Assembly (NCBI GenBank): GCA_023301795.1
Contig: JALZVU010000029.1
Coordinates: forward strand, 1 to 41,770
Direction of reading: 5' to 3'
DNA length: 41,770 nucleotides
Source: Granulosicoccus sp.
Lineage (GTDB): Bacteria > Pseudomonadota > Gammaproteobacteria > Granulosicoccales > Granulosicoccaceae
In this document: piece after piece, positions 16,774 through 26,011 of the stretch
Position numbering within the stretch: the stretch's first letter is position 1
How the letters are laid out: each line of letters opens with the position of its first letter
Program-made: the position numbers and the translations under genes
Notes under the pieces: model-generated
Database searches by the model: none
What the model saw: the letters and a program-made list of their open reading frames with translations, nothing else
What the model was told of the DNA's origin: nothing

Positions 16774-17030
16774 ACGCATTCCAATTCAAACGCCCGCATG
16801 GCACACTGCCAGTTGCTGCTGTGTTGTATTGCCGTAGTAAGTATCTAGGGGTCAGCTAGTGCAATATGTTTCAACTAGCTGATGGTACTGCGGGGGCTGT
16901 TGTATCGCTAGCCTGCGACTTCAACAATCATCAATACGCCACCATGTATCGTCACTCTGATCTCATGAAGAGATCCCGGAATATCCGGCACTATCAAGAA
17001 CAGTTTTGGACAGCCAGGCCGTCTGAGGCG
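16774..17030 (+). other. Region before the OmpA-like gene
   Basis: 257 bases that I leave unassigned. The OmpA-like frame is open back to 16866, so ATGs at 16866, 16944 and 16965 could in principle extend that protein. The extension has no signal-peptide character, and the real start is more likely at 17031. No repeat or terminator is evident. Confidence 0.4.
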
Positions 17031-18239
17031 ATGCGCATATCGCCCCGTTCAATGGGTTGGCTGGCTCGCAGCCTTAGCCTGTGGGTTCTGGGTATTGCTC
17101 TATTGATCACGCATCCGGTCCTGCATGCCCAGCAAACCGCCACAGATTCGCTGCTTGTCAGGATTGTTGACGAGCAAGGAAATATCGGATCCAAATCAGC
17201 GCCGCCTGCCCTGTTAAAGCGTGGACCTTATCTGGGTGTGGGTGTTGGTCTCAGTTTGCTGGAGCCAGAGCCCCGAGGTGATATCGATATCGAAATCGAG
17301 GACGATACAGACGTGGGTGCGCAACTGACATTGGGTCTGGACATCAACAGACACTGGTCGGCTGAATTGCATGCGGCTGATCTTGGCAGTGTTGAACTGT
17401 CCGATGGTTCCTCTGTTGATTATCGAGAGTGGGGTTTAAGTGCGCTCTACTACTTTGGTGATAACAAGGGTCGTTATAATCGCCAAGGGTGGACAGGCTT
17501 CGGCAGAGCAGGTGTGGGTAAACTGAGCAACCAATCTGACGGGCAGGTGCAAGTCCAGATGAAAGAAGGGGAGCACTTTATTCTTGGGGCAGGTGCTGAA
17601 CGCTCCACCCGTAGTGGCTTTGCAGTGCGGCTGGAGGCAATCCTGTTTGATCGGGATGCCAGTTATTTTCAGCTTGGATTACTCTATCGGCTTGGTGGTG
17701 TCCCTGCGTGGGTTCCAGGTTTCCCCGGCTTGGATGCCCGCCGCGCGGCTATTGCCGAGAAAAAGGTTCGTATGTCCGGCAAGGTCACACGGGTTCCATC
17801 GCCGCGTGATGCAGACGGCGATGGTGTTCTACAAGCTGCTGACAAGTGTGAAGATACACCTCCCGGGATTGCCGTTGGTGACAATGGATGTGCCGTATTC
17901 AACGGCGTGATTGATGGGCTGACGTTTGTCTCGGGTTCTGCGCAACTCACGGATGAAGCGAGTGTGGTTCTTGACAGCGTTGCCAGCTCTCTGCAGCAAA
18001 TTCCAGAGGCGCGTGCACGGGTTACGGCCCACACCGACAACCTTGGATCAGCCGATGCCAATATGCAACTTTCGCGACAACGAGCCTTGGCTGTGGCCAA
18101 GTATCTGGTTGATAAAGGTATTCGCAAAGCTCGGCTAGAAGCCCGGGCATTCGGCGAAATCAGGCCCATCGATACCAACAGCATTGAATCAGGGCGACGC
18201 AACAATCGACGCGTGGAGATAGACCTGATTGCGGAATGA
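17031..18239 (+). CDS. OmpA-family outer-membrane protein with N-terminal beta-barrel
   Basis: About 402 residues from ATG 17031, which precedes a signal peptide (WLARSLSLWVLGIALLITHP, cleavage near LHA-QQ). GPYLGVGVGLSLLEPEPRGD starts a small barrel of the OmpA/OmpW type, ending near LGLLYRLGG. A short calcium-binding-like TSP3 linker follows (DADGDGVLQAADKCEDTPPG). The C-terminal OmpA peptidoglycan-binding domain is clear: TFVSGSAQLTDEASVVLDSVA, TAHTDNLGSADANMQLSRQRA and RNNRRVEIDL. It would link the outer membrane to peptidoglycan. The start is uncertain, since the frame extends upstream to 16866. It is followed by a single-pass membrane protein gene. Confidence 0.85.
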   Translation: MRISPRSMGWLARSLSLWVLGIALLITHPVLHAQQTATDSLLVRIVDEQGNIGSKSAPPALLKRGPYLGVGVGLSLLEPEPRGDIDIEIEDDTDVGAQLTLGLDINRHWSAELHAADLGSVELSDGSSVDYREWGLSALYYFGDNKGRYNRQGWTGFGRAGVGKLSNQSDGQVQVQMKEGEHFILGAGAERSTRSGFAVRLEAILFDRDASYFQLGLLYRLGGVPAWVPGFPGLDARRAAIAEKKVRMSGKVTRVPSPRDADGDGVLQAADKCEDTPPGIAVGDNGCAVFNGVIDGLTFVSGSAQLTDEASVVLDSVASSLQQIPEARARVTAHTDNLGSADANMQLSRQRALAVAKYLVDKGIRKARLEARAFGEIRPIDTNSIESGRRNNRRVEIDLIAE

Positions 18240-18326
18240 GTGCAAATAGCTGGCAGACAACGACAAGCCCTACCGGTTGTGATTCAATGCACCAATGCGG
18301 GTGTAGGCTGCAGCCGGCATTTGCTC

Positions 18327-18350
18327 CGTGATTTAACAACGTGATTTAAC
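18327..18350. repeat. Short tandem direct repeat
   Basis: CGTGATTTAAC occurs twice, at 18327-18337 and 18340-18350, a 13-base period. It lies 27 bases before the start of the single-pass membrane protein gene and could be a regulator site or a chance duplication. Confidence 0.4.
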
Positions 18351-18376
18351 GAACGTGGATACTTATTAGGCACACT

Positions 18377-18964
18377 ATGGATAACGGCGCTCTGGTTTTT
18401 CTCATCATCATCGAAGCAATTATCATCGTCTGGCTGACGAGTAAATTGAAGCAGTATCAGAAATTTGAGCAGATGCTTGGCGCTGGCAGTAACGGGGGAG
18501 CCCCTCATTCGCCCACCCGTTCCACGGAGAGTGTGTCTGCAGAGGCCGCCGCAAGCAACACAGCTGCACCTGACAGAGCCAATGCAGCGGCATCCGCCGT
18601 AGCAAGTTCTGTCAGTGCCTCGCAGGATACCGAAGAAGGCTTGTTGGATATGCCCGGAGTAGATCCGGAGAGCAACATCGAGGAGGCTAAGCGTGTACAG
18701 CTGGTGATGGCAAGATGCCGCTATGCCGAGTTCTATCTGGAGCAGCTTGATGATGACTACGAGTTGGGGCAGTTTCAGCGAATTCTAAACAGTTGCAAAG
18801 GCACCGCACGCAATATCGAAGATCCCTTTTTTCGAGCAAGTGCCCTGGAACCTATTGTCCTGTTGTTGCACCGGGCAGAGTTTACTGACGAGCGTGATCA
18901 GTTGCTGGCTGAGGTCGATGATGAATTGGTCAAGCAGCGAATCATGGACGAGATGTCAACGTAA
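18377..18964 (+). CDS. Unknown single-pass membrane protein
   Basis: A 195-residue protein I do not recognise. Residues 5-22 (ALVFLIIIEAIIIVWLTS) form one transmembrane helix right at the N-terminus, followed by a basic and glutamine-containing stretch. An Ala/Ser-rich, probably disordered linker spans about 40-85. The C-terminal 100 residues are acidic and helical (VMARCRYAEFYLEQLDDDYE, then ILNSCKGTARNIEDPFFRA), looking like a small helical-repeat domain. With the helix N-out/C-in, the domain would be cytoplasmic. AGG seven bases before the ATG acts as a ribosome site. The direct repeat at 18327-18350 lies in its upstream region. Confidence 0.65.
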   Translation: MDNGALVFLIIIEAIIIVWLTSKLKQYQKFEQMLGAGSNGGAPHSPTRSTESVSAEAAASNTAAPDRANAAASAVASSVSASQDTEEGLLDMPGVDPESNIEEAKRVQLVMARCRYAEFYLEQLDDDYELGQFQRILNSCKGTARNIEDPFFRASALEPIVLLLHRAEFTDERDQLLAEVDDELVKQRIMDEMST

Positions 18965-19077
18965 TTCACGTTGACGCCTCCGACGTAGATCATTGCGACG
19001 CTGCGGGTGAGCACGTACGTACTGCGCTACACTGTCCCGCTTCCGAACGTTCAATTTAATGAGTGAGGCGAGTTTCA

Positions 19078-19326
19078 ATGAGTGACGGTAAAGCAACCCA
19101 AAATAGCCCGTACCGTGTAGAAGTCGAGGCGGGTAAGAGCTATTTCTGGTGCTCTTGCGGCCAGAGTGCAAGTCAGCCTTTCTGCGATGGTAGTCATAAG
19201 GGCAGTGAGTTTTCACCGGTTAAGCATGTTGCTGAAAAAGATGGCACGCTAGCCTTTTGCGGATGCCGCCAATCAGGCAACAAGCCACTGTGTGATGGCA
19301 CGCACCGTAGTCTTTCAGAATCCTGA
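19078..19326 (+). CDS. Double-CDGSH iron-sulfur protein
   Basis: An 82-residue protein carrying two complete CDGSH-type motifs, each a CxCx2(S/T)x3Px(C)DGxH-like cluster site: CSCGQSASQPFCDGSH and CGCRQSGNKPLCDGTH. Each would bind a [2Fe-2S] cluster with three Cys and one His. Two-motif versions are common in bacteria and are soluble; there is no membrane anchor here, unlike mitoNEET. The start is ATG 19078, preceded by GAGTGAGGCGAG; an upstream in-frame start at 19063 would add five residues. Proposed roles for the family are redox sensing and iron-sulfur handling, with no specific partner suggested by the neighbours. Confidence 0.9.
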   Translation: MSDGKATQNSPYRVEVEAGKSYFWCSCGQSASQPFCDGSHKGSEFSPVKHVAEKDGTLAFCGCRQSGNKPLCDGTHRSLSES

Positions 19327-19398
19327 TCACAGGATCGATCGTCAGGCATGCTGAGTAAGTCCGAGGTTTCTCATCTCAGCGTGTCTTTTAGCTAAGGC

Positions 19399-20283
19399 AT
19401 GGGGCCGGTAAAGCACACACCGTTGGCGGGCATGCTGGTTATGGTAGTTGCCACGTTCATATTTGCGGTACAAGACGCGATCACCAAGTCGTTGACCACT
19501 GAACTTCCAGTGGCCCAGATCGTTTTTGTCAGATTTGTCGCCTTTGCGCTGATGGCGCTTTTCATCGCTCATCGCGAAGTGGGTTTGCGCTCAGCCTTTG
19601 TCTCGGCCACGCCTTCGTTGCAACTGTTACGTTGCATTATCATGTGTGCGGAGATAGCGTTGTTTGCTTATGCGCTTCGTTTTCTCGGAATTGCTCAGAT
19701 GCATGCATTGTTTGCCTGCTTTCCGTTATTCGTTGCAGCGCTGTCTGTGCCATTGCTCAAAGAGGCTGTGGGTTGGCGGCGCTGGCTGGCCGTCATTATC
19801 GGTTTTATCGGTACGCTGATTATTCTTCGACCTGGCACCGCAGTGTTTGATCCTTATGCACTGTATCCTTTGTTAGGTGCAATTTTGTATGCGGTGTACA
19901 ACCTGTTAACACGTCGTGTGTCTCGCCAGGATTCCTTTGCCACATCGTTAGTGTACTTTGGCGGTGTGGGAGCCGTTGCATCGGGTCTGGTTGCCATGTG
20001 GCAGTGGCAGCTCATGAGTGGCGAACAGATGAAACTGCTTGCCTACCTTTGCGTCACCTCTGTTATCGCCCACATGATGTTAATGAAAGCCTTACAGCTG
20101 ACGGAGGCTGTTGTACTTCAACCTTTCCAGTATTTGATACTTCCCTGGGCGATCCTGCTGGGGTATTTTTTATTTGATGAAAAGCTGGACACTTACACGA
20201 TCGTCGGTGCGTTGGTTGTGGTTAGTAGCGGTGGGTATGTTGCCTATCGTGAATATCGCCTGCAACGTCGTGTCATCCAATGA
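19399..20283 (+). CDS. EamA/DMT-family transporter
   Basis: A 294-residue inner-membrane protein with ten predicted helices in two EamA repeats (about 10-140 and 150-285). Typical family segments are FIFAVQDAITKSL in helix 1, LRCIIMCAEIALFAYALRFL, MHALFACFPLFVAALSVPLL closing with WLAVIIGFIGTLIILRPG, and the second-repeat QPFQYLILPWAILLGYFLFDE. It most likely exports small metabolites such as amino acids or drugs; the substrate is not readable. It stands between a CDGSH gene and an outer-membrane protein gene without obvious coupling. Confidence 0.88.
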   Translation: MGPVKHTPLAGMLVMVVATFIFAVQDAITKSLTTELPVAQIVFVRFVAFALMALFIAHREVGLRSAFVSATPSLQLLRCIIMCAEIALFAYALRFLGIAQMHALFACFPLFVAALSVPLLKEAVGWRRWLAVIIGFIGTLIILRPGTAVFDPYALYPLLGAILYAVYNLLTRRVSRQDSFATSLVYFGGVGAVASGLVAMWQWQLMSGEQMKLLAYLCVTSVIAHMMLMKALQLTEAVVLQPFQYLILPWAILLGYFLFDEKLDTYTIVGALVVVSSGGYVAYREYRLQRRVIQ

Positions 20284-20309
20284 ACAACTAACCGAGCAAG
20301 AGAACATTC

Positions 20310-21041
20310 ATGGACGTACTTTCAATGAATAATCAACATACAGCCTCTCGATACCGCATGACATGTGGAATCGTATTCGGGCTTTTGATGAATACGCTTC
20401 TGGCAACCACTGCCAATGCGCAATGGACAGGTGGCCTTGAAGGTGGAACTGTCATCGGCGATTCACGTCAGGCATCAACACGGCTACGAGGTGTTTTGCG
20501 CAACGATACACGACCACTGAGCCACTACATTTTTGCGGAATGGATAGACGGCAACGACGCTGGCGACAGCTATTCCTTAGGCTATAACCCGCGATTCTGG
20601 TTTAGCCAAACGAACTACGCGTTTGGTGAATCACGATTTCGTATAGAACAATCCTTGGGGATTGACAGGGAATTCAAGCTGATTGGTGGCGTTGGTAGTC
20701 AACTGATCAACGAACAAACCCGTAGTCTGTTTGTCGAGGCGGGCGTCGGTGGAAGATCCATCACCTTCGATGATCTAGATGACGACACCACAACTGAGGG
20801 GCTTGCCGTGGCTCGTCTGGGCGGCCATCAAACTATTGCTGATGCTGTGAAACTGGATTTAAGTCTCAGTGGTACGCAAAGCAGCGACGATGTTCTGGAG
20901 CTGGATGCAGAAGTGGGGTTGTCTGTGCGTATTGGAGGTGGGGCGGTACGCGTTGGCTATAGAGGCCGCTCTATCAAGGTAGGTGATTTTGACTCTGTAA
21001 GCGACGACGATACGTTTGTAAGCTTCAACTATGGTTTCTGA
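20310..21041 (+). CDS. Predicted outer-membrane beta-barrel protein (DUF481-like)
   Basis: A 243-residue exported protein. The signal peptide is MTCGIVFGLLMNTLLATTANA, cut before QWTGGLEGG, with the likely start at ATG 20310, 20325 or 20358. The mature part alternates polar and hydrophobic residues in amphipathic strands and ends in Phe after VSFNYGF, as outer-membrane barrels do. The phrases GYNPRFWFSQTNYAFGESR and LIGGVGSQLINEQTRSLFVE resemble the DUF481/YdiY 'salt-induced outer membrane protein' group. Function unknown. Confidence 0.6.
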   Translation: MDVLSMNNQHTASRYRMTCGIVFGLLMNTLLATTANAQWTGGLEGGTVIGDSRQASTRLRGVLRNDTRPLSHYIFAEWIDGNDAGDSYSLGYNPRFWFSQTNYAFGESRFRIEQSLGIDREFKLIGGVGSQLINEQTRSLFVEAGVGGRSITFDDLDDDTTTEGLAVARLGGHQTIADAVKLDLSLSGTQSSDDVLELDAEVGLSVRIGGGAVRVGYRGRSIKVGDFDSVSDDDTFVSFNYGF

Positions 21042-21130
21042 TGTCATATACGTCAGATTGCGGCACCGCGTTTTTTTTGTGAGTATCGAGTGCGAATGCA
21101 CTCTGCCGGCATGTCTCTGATGAGCTTATT

Positions 21131-22489
21131 GTGATGTTTTATGGAGTTCGTTGGAGCCCTCTGCGGGCCGATCTGCTACGTACCTTGAGAATGGGTGTGC
21201 CGCTGGTGGGCGCCCAGCTATTGCAGATGGGTAACGGACTTGTTGATGCGGTTGTTGCCGGACGTCTTGGAAATATTGAACTGGCAGCGGGCGGCATTGG
21301 TGCAAGCCTATGGTTCATTACCTCATTATTGAGCATGGGGCTGATGGCAGGTTTATCACCTACCTTGTCGCGGCTTATTGGTCAGAGTCGACGCGCCTTT
21401 GTCGGACGTGTTTTCCGGCAAGGCGTCTGGCTTGGGCTGATGACAGGTTTCTTTGCGCTGGGTGTGTTGCTGATCGTCAGCCATTTTGTTCCGCGGTTCG
21501 GGTTTGCGCCTGAGCTACCGCCTCTGATCAGAGAATATCTGTGGGGTGCTGTATGGAGCCTGCCATTTTTTGCTCTTGTCATGGCCGCACGCAATGTCTG
21601 TGAAGCAACCGGATTAACACGTCCAGTGTTATTTGTTACAGCCATGGGTTTGCTGGTTAACATTGCCGGCAGTTCCATACTAGGGCTGGGTTTGTTGGGC
21701 GTGCCCGCGCTTGGGTTGTTCGGCATCGGCATAGCAACAACGATCGTTAATGTCTGCATGGCAGTGGTTCTTTTTGCCCTATTGTCCGGCAAACGATTCA
21801 CCCGCTTTCAGCTTTTCTCCGACATTGAACGACCTGAGTGGAGTTTTCTTGGGCCCATGCTGAATCTGTCTGTCCCTATTTTTCTGGGCATGCTTTTCGA
21901 AGCGGGTCTGTTTGTGGCCACTGCGCTGCAAATGGGCATGATTGGCGTAATGGAGGCAGGCGCACACCAAATTGCAATCAGTGCATCAGCTTTTTGTTAT
22001 ATGTTGCCGCTGGGGATGTCGTTTGCCGTAACGGCAAGAATAGGCAGGGCGGTGGGTCAGCAATCGATGAGCTCGGTTCGACTACGTATTGTCAGTGCTT
22101 GCCTGCTGGTTCTGGTGATGGCAGTTTCAACTGCCCTGTTACTCATATTGTTTCGTCATGACATCGCCTCGATTTATACCAGTGACCCCGAGCTGATCGA
22201 GTTCGCAGCAAGTTTGTTGATTCTGGGTGCTGTATTCCAGCTCTCTGATGGTGCGCAAATCATGCTGATTGGCATATTGCGAGGGCTACACGACACACGC
22301 GTACCCATGCTGATCAATGCATTCTCATACTGGGTGGTTGCATTTGGTTTTGGCGTGTTTGCGGCGCATGTCCTTGACTATGGTGCACATGGTTTGTGGC
22401 TGGGCTTGATCACTGGACTCACTATCGCATCTGTTCTATTGGGATTTCGTCTTAGATGGAAGCTGGGTGCCATGCGACACGAGTTTTGA
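21131..22489 (+). CDS. MATE-family multidrug/cation exporter
   Basis: A 452-residue inner-membrane protein with twelve predicted helices in two six-helix halves. The N-terminal LVGAQLLQMGNGLVDAVVAGRLG and the LGAVFQLSDGAQIMLIGILRGLHDTRVP segment in the second half are diagnostic of the NorM-type MATE branch. These proteins export cationic compounds using a sodium or proton gradient. GTG at 21131 and ATG at 21134 are both possible starts; no strong ribosome site is visible. It converges with the caspase-like gene with only 26 bases between them. Confidence 0.92.
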   Translation: MMFYGVRWSPLRADLLRTLRMGVPLVGAQLLQMGNGLVDAVVAGRLGNIELAAGGIGASLWFITSLLSMGLMAGLSPTLSRLIGQSRRAFVGRVFRQGVWLGLMTGFFALGVLLIVSHFVPRFGFAPELPPLIREYLWGAVWSLPFFALVMAARNVCEATGLTRPVLFVTAMGLLVNIAGSSILGLGLLGVPALGLFGIGIATTIVNVCMAVVLFALLSGKRFTRFQLFSDIERPEWSFLGPMLNLSVPIFLGMLFEAGLFVATALQMGMIGVMEAGAHQIAISASAFCYMLPLGMSFAVTARIGRAVGQQSMSSVRLRIVSACLLVLVMAVSTALLLILFRHDIASIYTSDPELIEFAASLLILGAVFQLSDGAQIMLIGILRGLHDTRVPMLINAFSYWVVAFGFGVFAAHVLDYGAHGLWLGLITGLTIASVLLGFRLRWKLGAMRHEF

Positions 22490-22515
22490 GTCTTATTGGC
22501 TGCGTAGGTGGAGCT

Positions 22516-24633
22516 TCATAGTCCAGCGCTAACGTGTGTTTGAGCTGTGGGCACAAAGATAAACTCACCGGCCTGATGCCCAGAATGCCTTATAGGGGCA
22601 TATTGTGGAATCTGTTCTACGTCCAGTGCGGCTGCTGCATCTGCCACCTTTTGTTGCAGATTGAAAAACAAGCGGTAGGATTCAAGAACATCGGTATTGC
22701 TCTCCAGCGCATTGATGAACTCGTTAGCGAATATGGAATGTCGGGATCCGGGCACGCCATCGAGTACAGGCCGAATGCCGCCAGAGCTTAGTACTGTTCG
22801 TACCCTTGATTGTGAAATAGCCTTGAGCCACTTGAGTCTCATGCTTGCATCAACTTGTGGAAGTGGGCGCGCAATTGAAGATCGACTTAATGTCCCTGAA
22901 TAGCACGAGTCGGCAACCACAAGAACGTGTTTGGCTTTCATCGTGTCGATCATGGCGGTAATGGCCGTGTTGGCAATCCAGCGATCTGTCGAATCAGCGG
23001 TGGCATCCGTGGGCAACCAATAACTGCGACCACTCTGGCGATCCAGCTCCCCGTGTCCGGCATAGTAGATAACAAGGTTATCGTTACTACCTAGCGTTGC
23101 ACGCATACTTTCCAGCGCGTTGAGTAGAGTTTTCTGATTCGCGTTTAACAGTAGCGTTGTGTTAAATCCGTATTTTTCTCGCAAGATACGTTCTACAGCA
23201 ATGGCATCATTACCAGCAGTTCTCAGGTTACTTAACGAATCATACGTATCGTTACCCACCACCAGTGCGTGATATGTGCCGAAGTCCACGCTGCTTAAGG
23301 GTTGGCTGAGTTGTCGGTCGACGGCACTCGCTTCAGGCAGTATCGTCGTATCAGCGGATGTCGGTTTTGGGTAGGCATCTATCAATAACGACAACCGAGT
23401 GCTTGCGCCCTGAGCGTTTACAGCAAGCAGGTCGAGATTGTCAGAGCTTGATTGAGAGGTATCAAACTGGAATAGACCGTTGTCGGTTACGGGATGATTC
23501 TGTCCGTTAATATGAAATGCGAACAGTGACTGTGCAGGCTCCACCTTGCCGATCAATGTCAGAGTCCGGGCACGTTGGGTGAGAGTCGGTTTGCCGCGAG
23601 TGATCAATATCGGTGGATCAATGATATTGATGGAAGGGCCATTGGGAACAATGTGAGAAACCTGTTCTATGGCATCGGGTGTGAGTTGTGCTTGTTGTGT
23701 TGAGAGGCGTTGTTGTAGCTTTTTGAGCTCGGTTGCCTGTGCGTTCAGATCGGTTTCGCGCAGGGCGAGCGTTGTTTGCAGTGCCTGAAGTGTGTTGTAT
23801 TGTTGGTGTTGTGCAGAGCTCTTATTGTCATCAGAGTCTAGTTTGGAATCAGGAGTTTCAACAAGCTCAGATTGTTTGAGCTTCACTGCATCGCGTAGGC
23901 GCTGCACTTGTTGCTCACTTTTACGCAGAAGGCTGAGCTGTATTTTGAACTGCTTTCGCTCAGCTTTGATGGCAGCTTTCAGCGAATCAACTTCTGCCTG
24001 AAGTGTCTGTGCTTGTTGGGCTGTAGCGCGGCGCTCGGCTACCTCGATCGATGACACATACTCAAGGTCTACCGCTGTGAATCCTGAGGCCTGTCGGTAC
24101 AGGTTCAGGGCTCTTGTCAGGTTGCGCTCCACACCTAGACCTGACTCATACAGATAACCCAGATTGATTTGTGCACGCGCGTAATTTTGCGCTGCGGCCC
24201 GTTCATACCACTTTGCGGCGCTCTCGTAGCTTGCACGTGTTCCCAGTCCTTTTTCGTGAATCTCTCCAACGTAGGTCTGGGCTTCCGGGTCGCCCTGTCG
24301 AGCTTGAGGTAGCCAGGTAGCGAGTGCACTTTTAAAGTCTGCCTGATCGTAGGCCACGTACTCACCACCGCGTAACGCACATTGAGCCCCAGATGTACGA
24401 ATACCCCGCCGGGGTGCAAGGTAGGAGATGTGTGTGCCCAGTTGACGGACTTGCGGCGGCAACAGGCAATCGACAGTTAACAGGTCTTGTGGATTAACCA
24501 CTGCTGTATTAGTCTTTTTCTGGGCGCTAGTACTACAGGCACTCATTGCACAGAGTACGACGGCCAGAGTCAACATGTGCACTCGATGGGTAAGTGCATG
24601 TTGTCCAATTTGAGAAATTCGACAGAAGGGCAT
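22516..24633 (-). CDS. Caspase-like (C14) lipoprotein with Sel1 repeats and coiled coil
   Basis: Up to 705 residues. A lipoprotein signal ends in MSAC (Cys33), so the protein should be lipid-anchored in the envelope. Two Sel1-like repeats follow (about 114-183, with DPEAQTYVGEIHEKGLGTRA and ARAQINLGYLYESGLGVERN). A long coiled coil covers about 200-315, then a beta-rich linker. The caspase-like domain starts at HALVVGNDTYDSLSNLRTAGN; catalytic residues are His527 in YYAGHGE and Cys577 in VVADSCYSG. The 24633 start gives a basic n-region; ATG 24574-24576 would leave an uncharged 13-residue signal. No clear ribosome site supports either. It follows a Ser/Thr kinase gene on the same strand. Confidence 0.85.
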   Translation of the reverse strand: MPFCRISQIGQHALTHRVHMLTLAVVLCAMSACSTSAQKKTNTAVVNPQDLLTVDCLLPPQVRQLGTHISYLAPRRGIRTSGAQCALRGGEYVAYDQADFKSALATWLPQARQGDPEAQTYVGEIHEKGLGTRASYESAAKWYERAAAQNYARAQINLGYLYESGLGVERNLTRALNLYRQASGFTAVDLEYVSSIEVAERRATAQQAQTLQAEVDSLKAAIKAERKQFKIQLSLLRKSEQQVQRLRDAVKLKQSELVETPDSKLDSDDNKSSAQHQQYNTLQALQTTLALRETDLNAQATELKKLQQRLSTQQAQLTPDAIEQVSHIVPNGPSINIIDPPILITRGKPTLTQRARTLTLIGKVEPAQSLFAFHINGQNHPVTDNGLFQFDTSQSSSDNLDLLAVNAQGASTRLSLLIDAYPKPTSADTTILPEASAVDRQLSQPLSSVDFGTYHALVVGNDTYDSLSNLRTAGNDAIAVERILREKYGFNTTLLLNANQKTLLNALESMRATLGSNDNLVIYYAGHGELDRQSGRSYWLPTDATADSTDRWIANTAITAMIDTMKAKHVLVVADSCYSGTLSRSSIARPLPQVDASMRLKWLKAISQSRVRTVLSSGGIRPVLDGVPGSRHSIFANEFINALESNTDVLESYRLFFNLQQKVADAAAALDVEQIPQYAPIRHSGHQAGEFIFVPTAQTHVSAGL

Positions 24634-24797
24634 GGGGCGCTGGAGGTTGTTGCAAGCGGATTGAATACGTAACTGCTAAACAGTGCGTTATTCGTGCCTA
24701 ATTTGCCGGTATTGGTACGTGTAGTCCCAACCTGCGAAGGCCTAGTCGATAGCATTGACAAGTCTGAACACACACCTGTTACACCAGGTGCCTTGCG

Positions 24798-25991
24798 CTA
24801 TTGTGAAAGCGTTCTGAGTCTGTCCACCGCTGTAACAATGTCTTGGTTACAGGGATCTATTTCCAGTGCCAAGGTATAGGCTTCCAGTGCATTGGCGCCG
24901 GGTGGGTGAGCAAGTCTACCAACTGTTTCGTGTATACCAGCGAGCTCTGTCAAGGCAGTTACTTGCTGTGTCTGTTCTTGTGTCAGCGCAGGGCAACGTA
25001 ACGATTCCGGCGGCAGTGCTGAGCCAGATTGGGAGCTAAGAAACAGTATTGAACCGGTAAGAACAACCAGCATGGACGCGGCGGCTATTAGAACAGTGGT
25101 GGTCTGCGTGTTGCTGGTTAATCCGTTGCTACCGGGAAAAGCAGATGACGCCGTCGAAGTTTTTGAGGGCTCGAGCAAGGTGTGCGCTTGCTGTTCTAAT
25201 TCCTCTATCAGCTCTCTGGCTGAGCTGTAACGTTGATCAACCTGTTTTGCCATCAGTTTGTTGATGATAGGCTGAAATTGTTTGTAGCTTTTAGGTAATT
25301 CGGGAATGGGCTCGTTGAGATGTTTGAGCATAAGCGCCAGCGGGTCGGTTGCCTCGTAAGGTGCGTATGATGTCAACACCTCGAAAAACACTATGCCCAG
25401 AGCGTAGAGATCAGATCGGCCATCGATGTGTTTGTCCGCGCGGCCTTGTTCCGGGCTCATGTATTTTGCAGTTCCAACGATGGTGCCTTGCTGGGTTAGT
25501 TGTGTGAACTGATTGCTGGTCCGAGCGACTCCGAAGTCTGACAGCACCGCCTCGCCGGATTCGTCAAACAACACATTGGCAGGCTTTACATCGCGATGGA
25601 TAAAGCCTTTTTCATGAACATACGACAACGCCTCTGCCAATTGGAGAAGCAGTGCTGCCGGTTGGATTTGTTTATCGTGCGCTTCGATGCGTTGTTTCAG
25701 GTTCGCACCTTTCAGATACTGCATCGCGATGTAGTACGAGCTCCCAATCTGGCCCACATCAAAAATAGTGACGATGTTGGGGTGATTGCTAAGCTTTGCG
25801 GTGTCGCGCGCTTCTCTGATGAATCGGGCGCAATAGTCAGCATCACTCACTAACAGAGGATTCATGACCTTAAGCGCCACATCTCTGTGCAAGTTATGTT
25901 GCTCTGCCAGATAGACAGTGGCGAAACCACCTGAGCCGATCACAGACTTTAAGGTGTATCCGGGAATACTGGGCGCGGTTGTTTCCAACAC
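24798..25991 (-). CDS. Transmembrane Ser/Thr protein kinase (PknB/Hanks type)
   Basis: A 397-residue kinase with a complete catalytic core: glycine loop IGSGGFATVYLAE (18-30), Lys41 in VALKVM, HRDVKPANVLF with Asp134, DFG at 152-154 and the SPEQG activation-segment end near 170. A single transmembrane helix (about 300-320, VLIAAASMLVVLTGSILFLS) separates it from a short external domain with a TPR-like end (ALEAYTLALEIDPCNQDIV). It should phosphorylate cytoplasmic targets in response to an envelope signal. The gene lies 20 bases after the nitrile hydratase accessory gene and is followed after 164 bases by the caspase-like gene. No PASTA domains and no phosphatase gene are present nearby. Confidence 0.92.
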   Translation of the reverse strand: MLETTAPSIPGYTLKSVIGSGGFATVYLAEQHNLHRDVALKVMNPLLVSDADYCARFIREARDTAKLSNHPNIVTIFDVGQIGSSYYIAMQYLKGANLKQRIEAHDKQIQPAALLLQLAEALSYVHEKGFIHRDVKPANVLFDESGEAVLSDFGVARTSNQFTQLTQQGTIVGTAKYMSPEQGRADKHIDGRSDLYALGIVFFEVLTSYAPYEATDPLALMLKHLNEPIPELPKSYKQFQPIINKLMAKQVDQRYSSARELIEELEQQAHTLLEPSKTSTASSAFPGSNGLTSNTQTTTVLIAAASMLVVLTGSILFLSSQSGSALPPESLRCPALTQEQTQQVTALTELAGIHETVGRLAHPPGANALEAYTLALEIDPCNQDIVTAVDRLRTLSQ

Positions 25992-26011
25992 AGTGGGAGA
26001 GTTTATACGCG

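Noticed and set aside
24773-24790. CACCTG/CAGGTG hairpin just after the kinase gene as a terminator that would split kinase from caspase gene
   Set aside because: Only six pairs with a six-base loop and no T-run; too weak to claim as a terminator.
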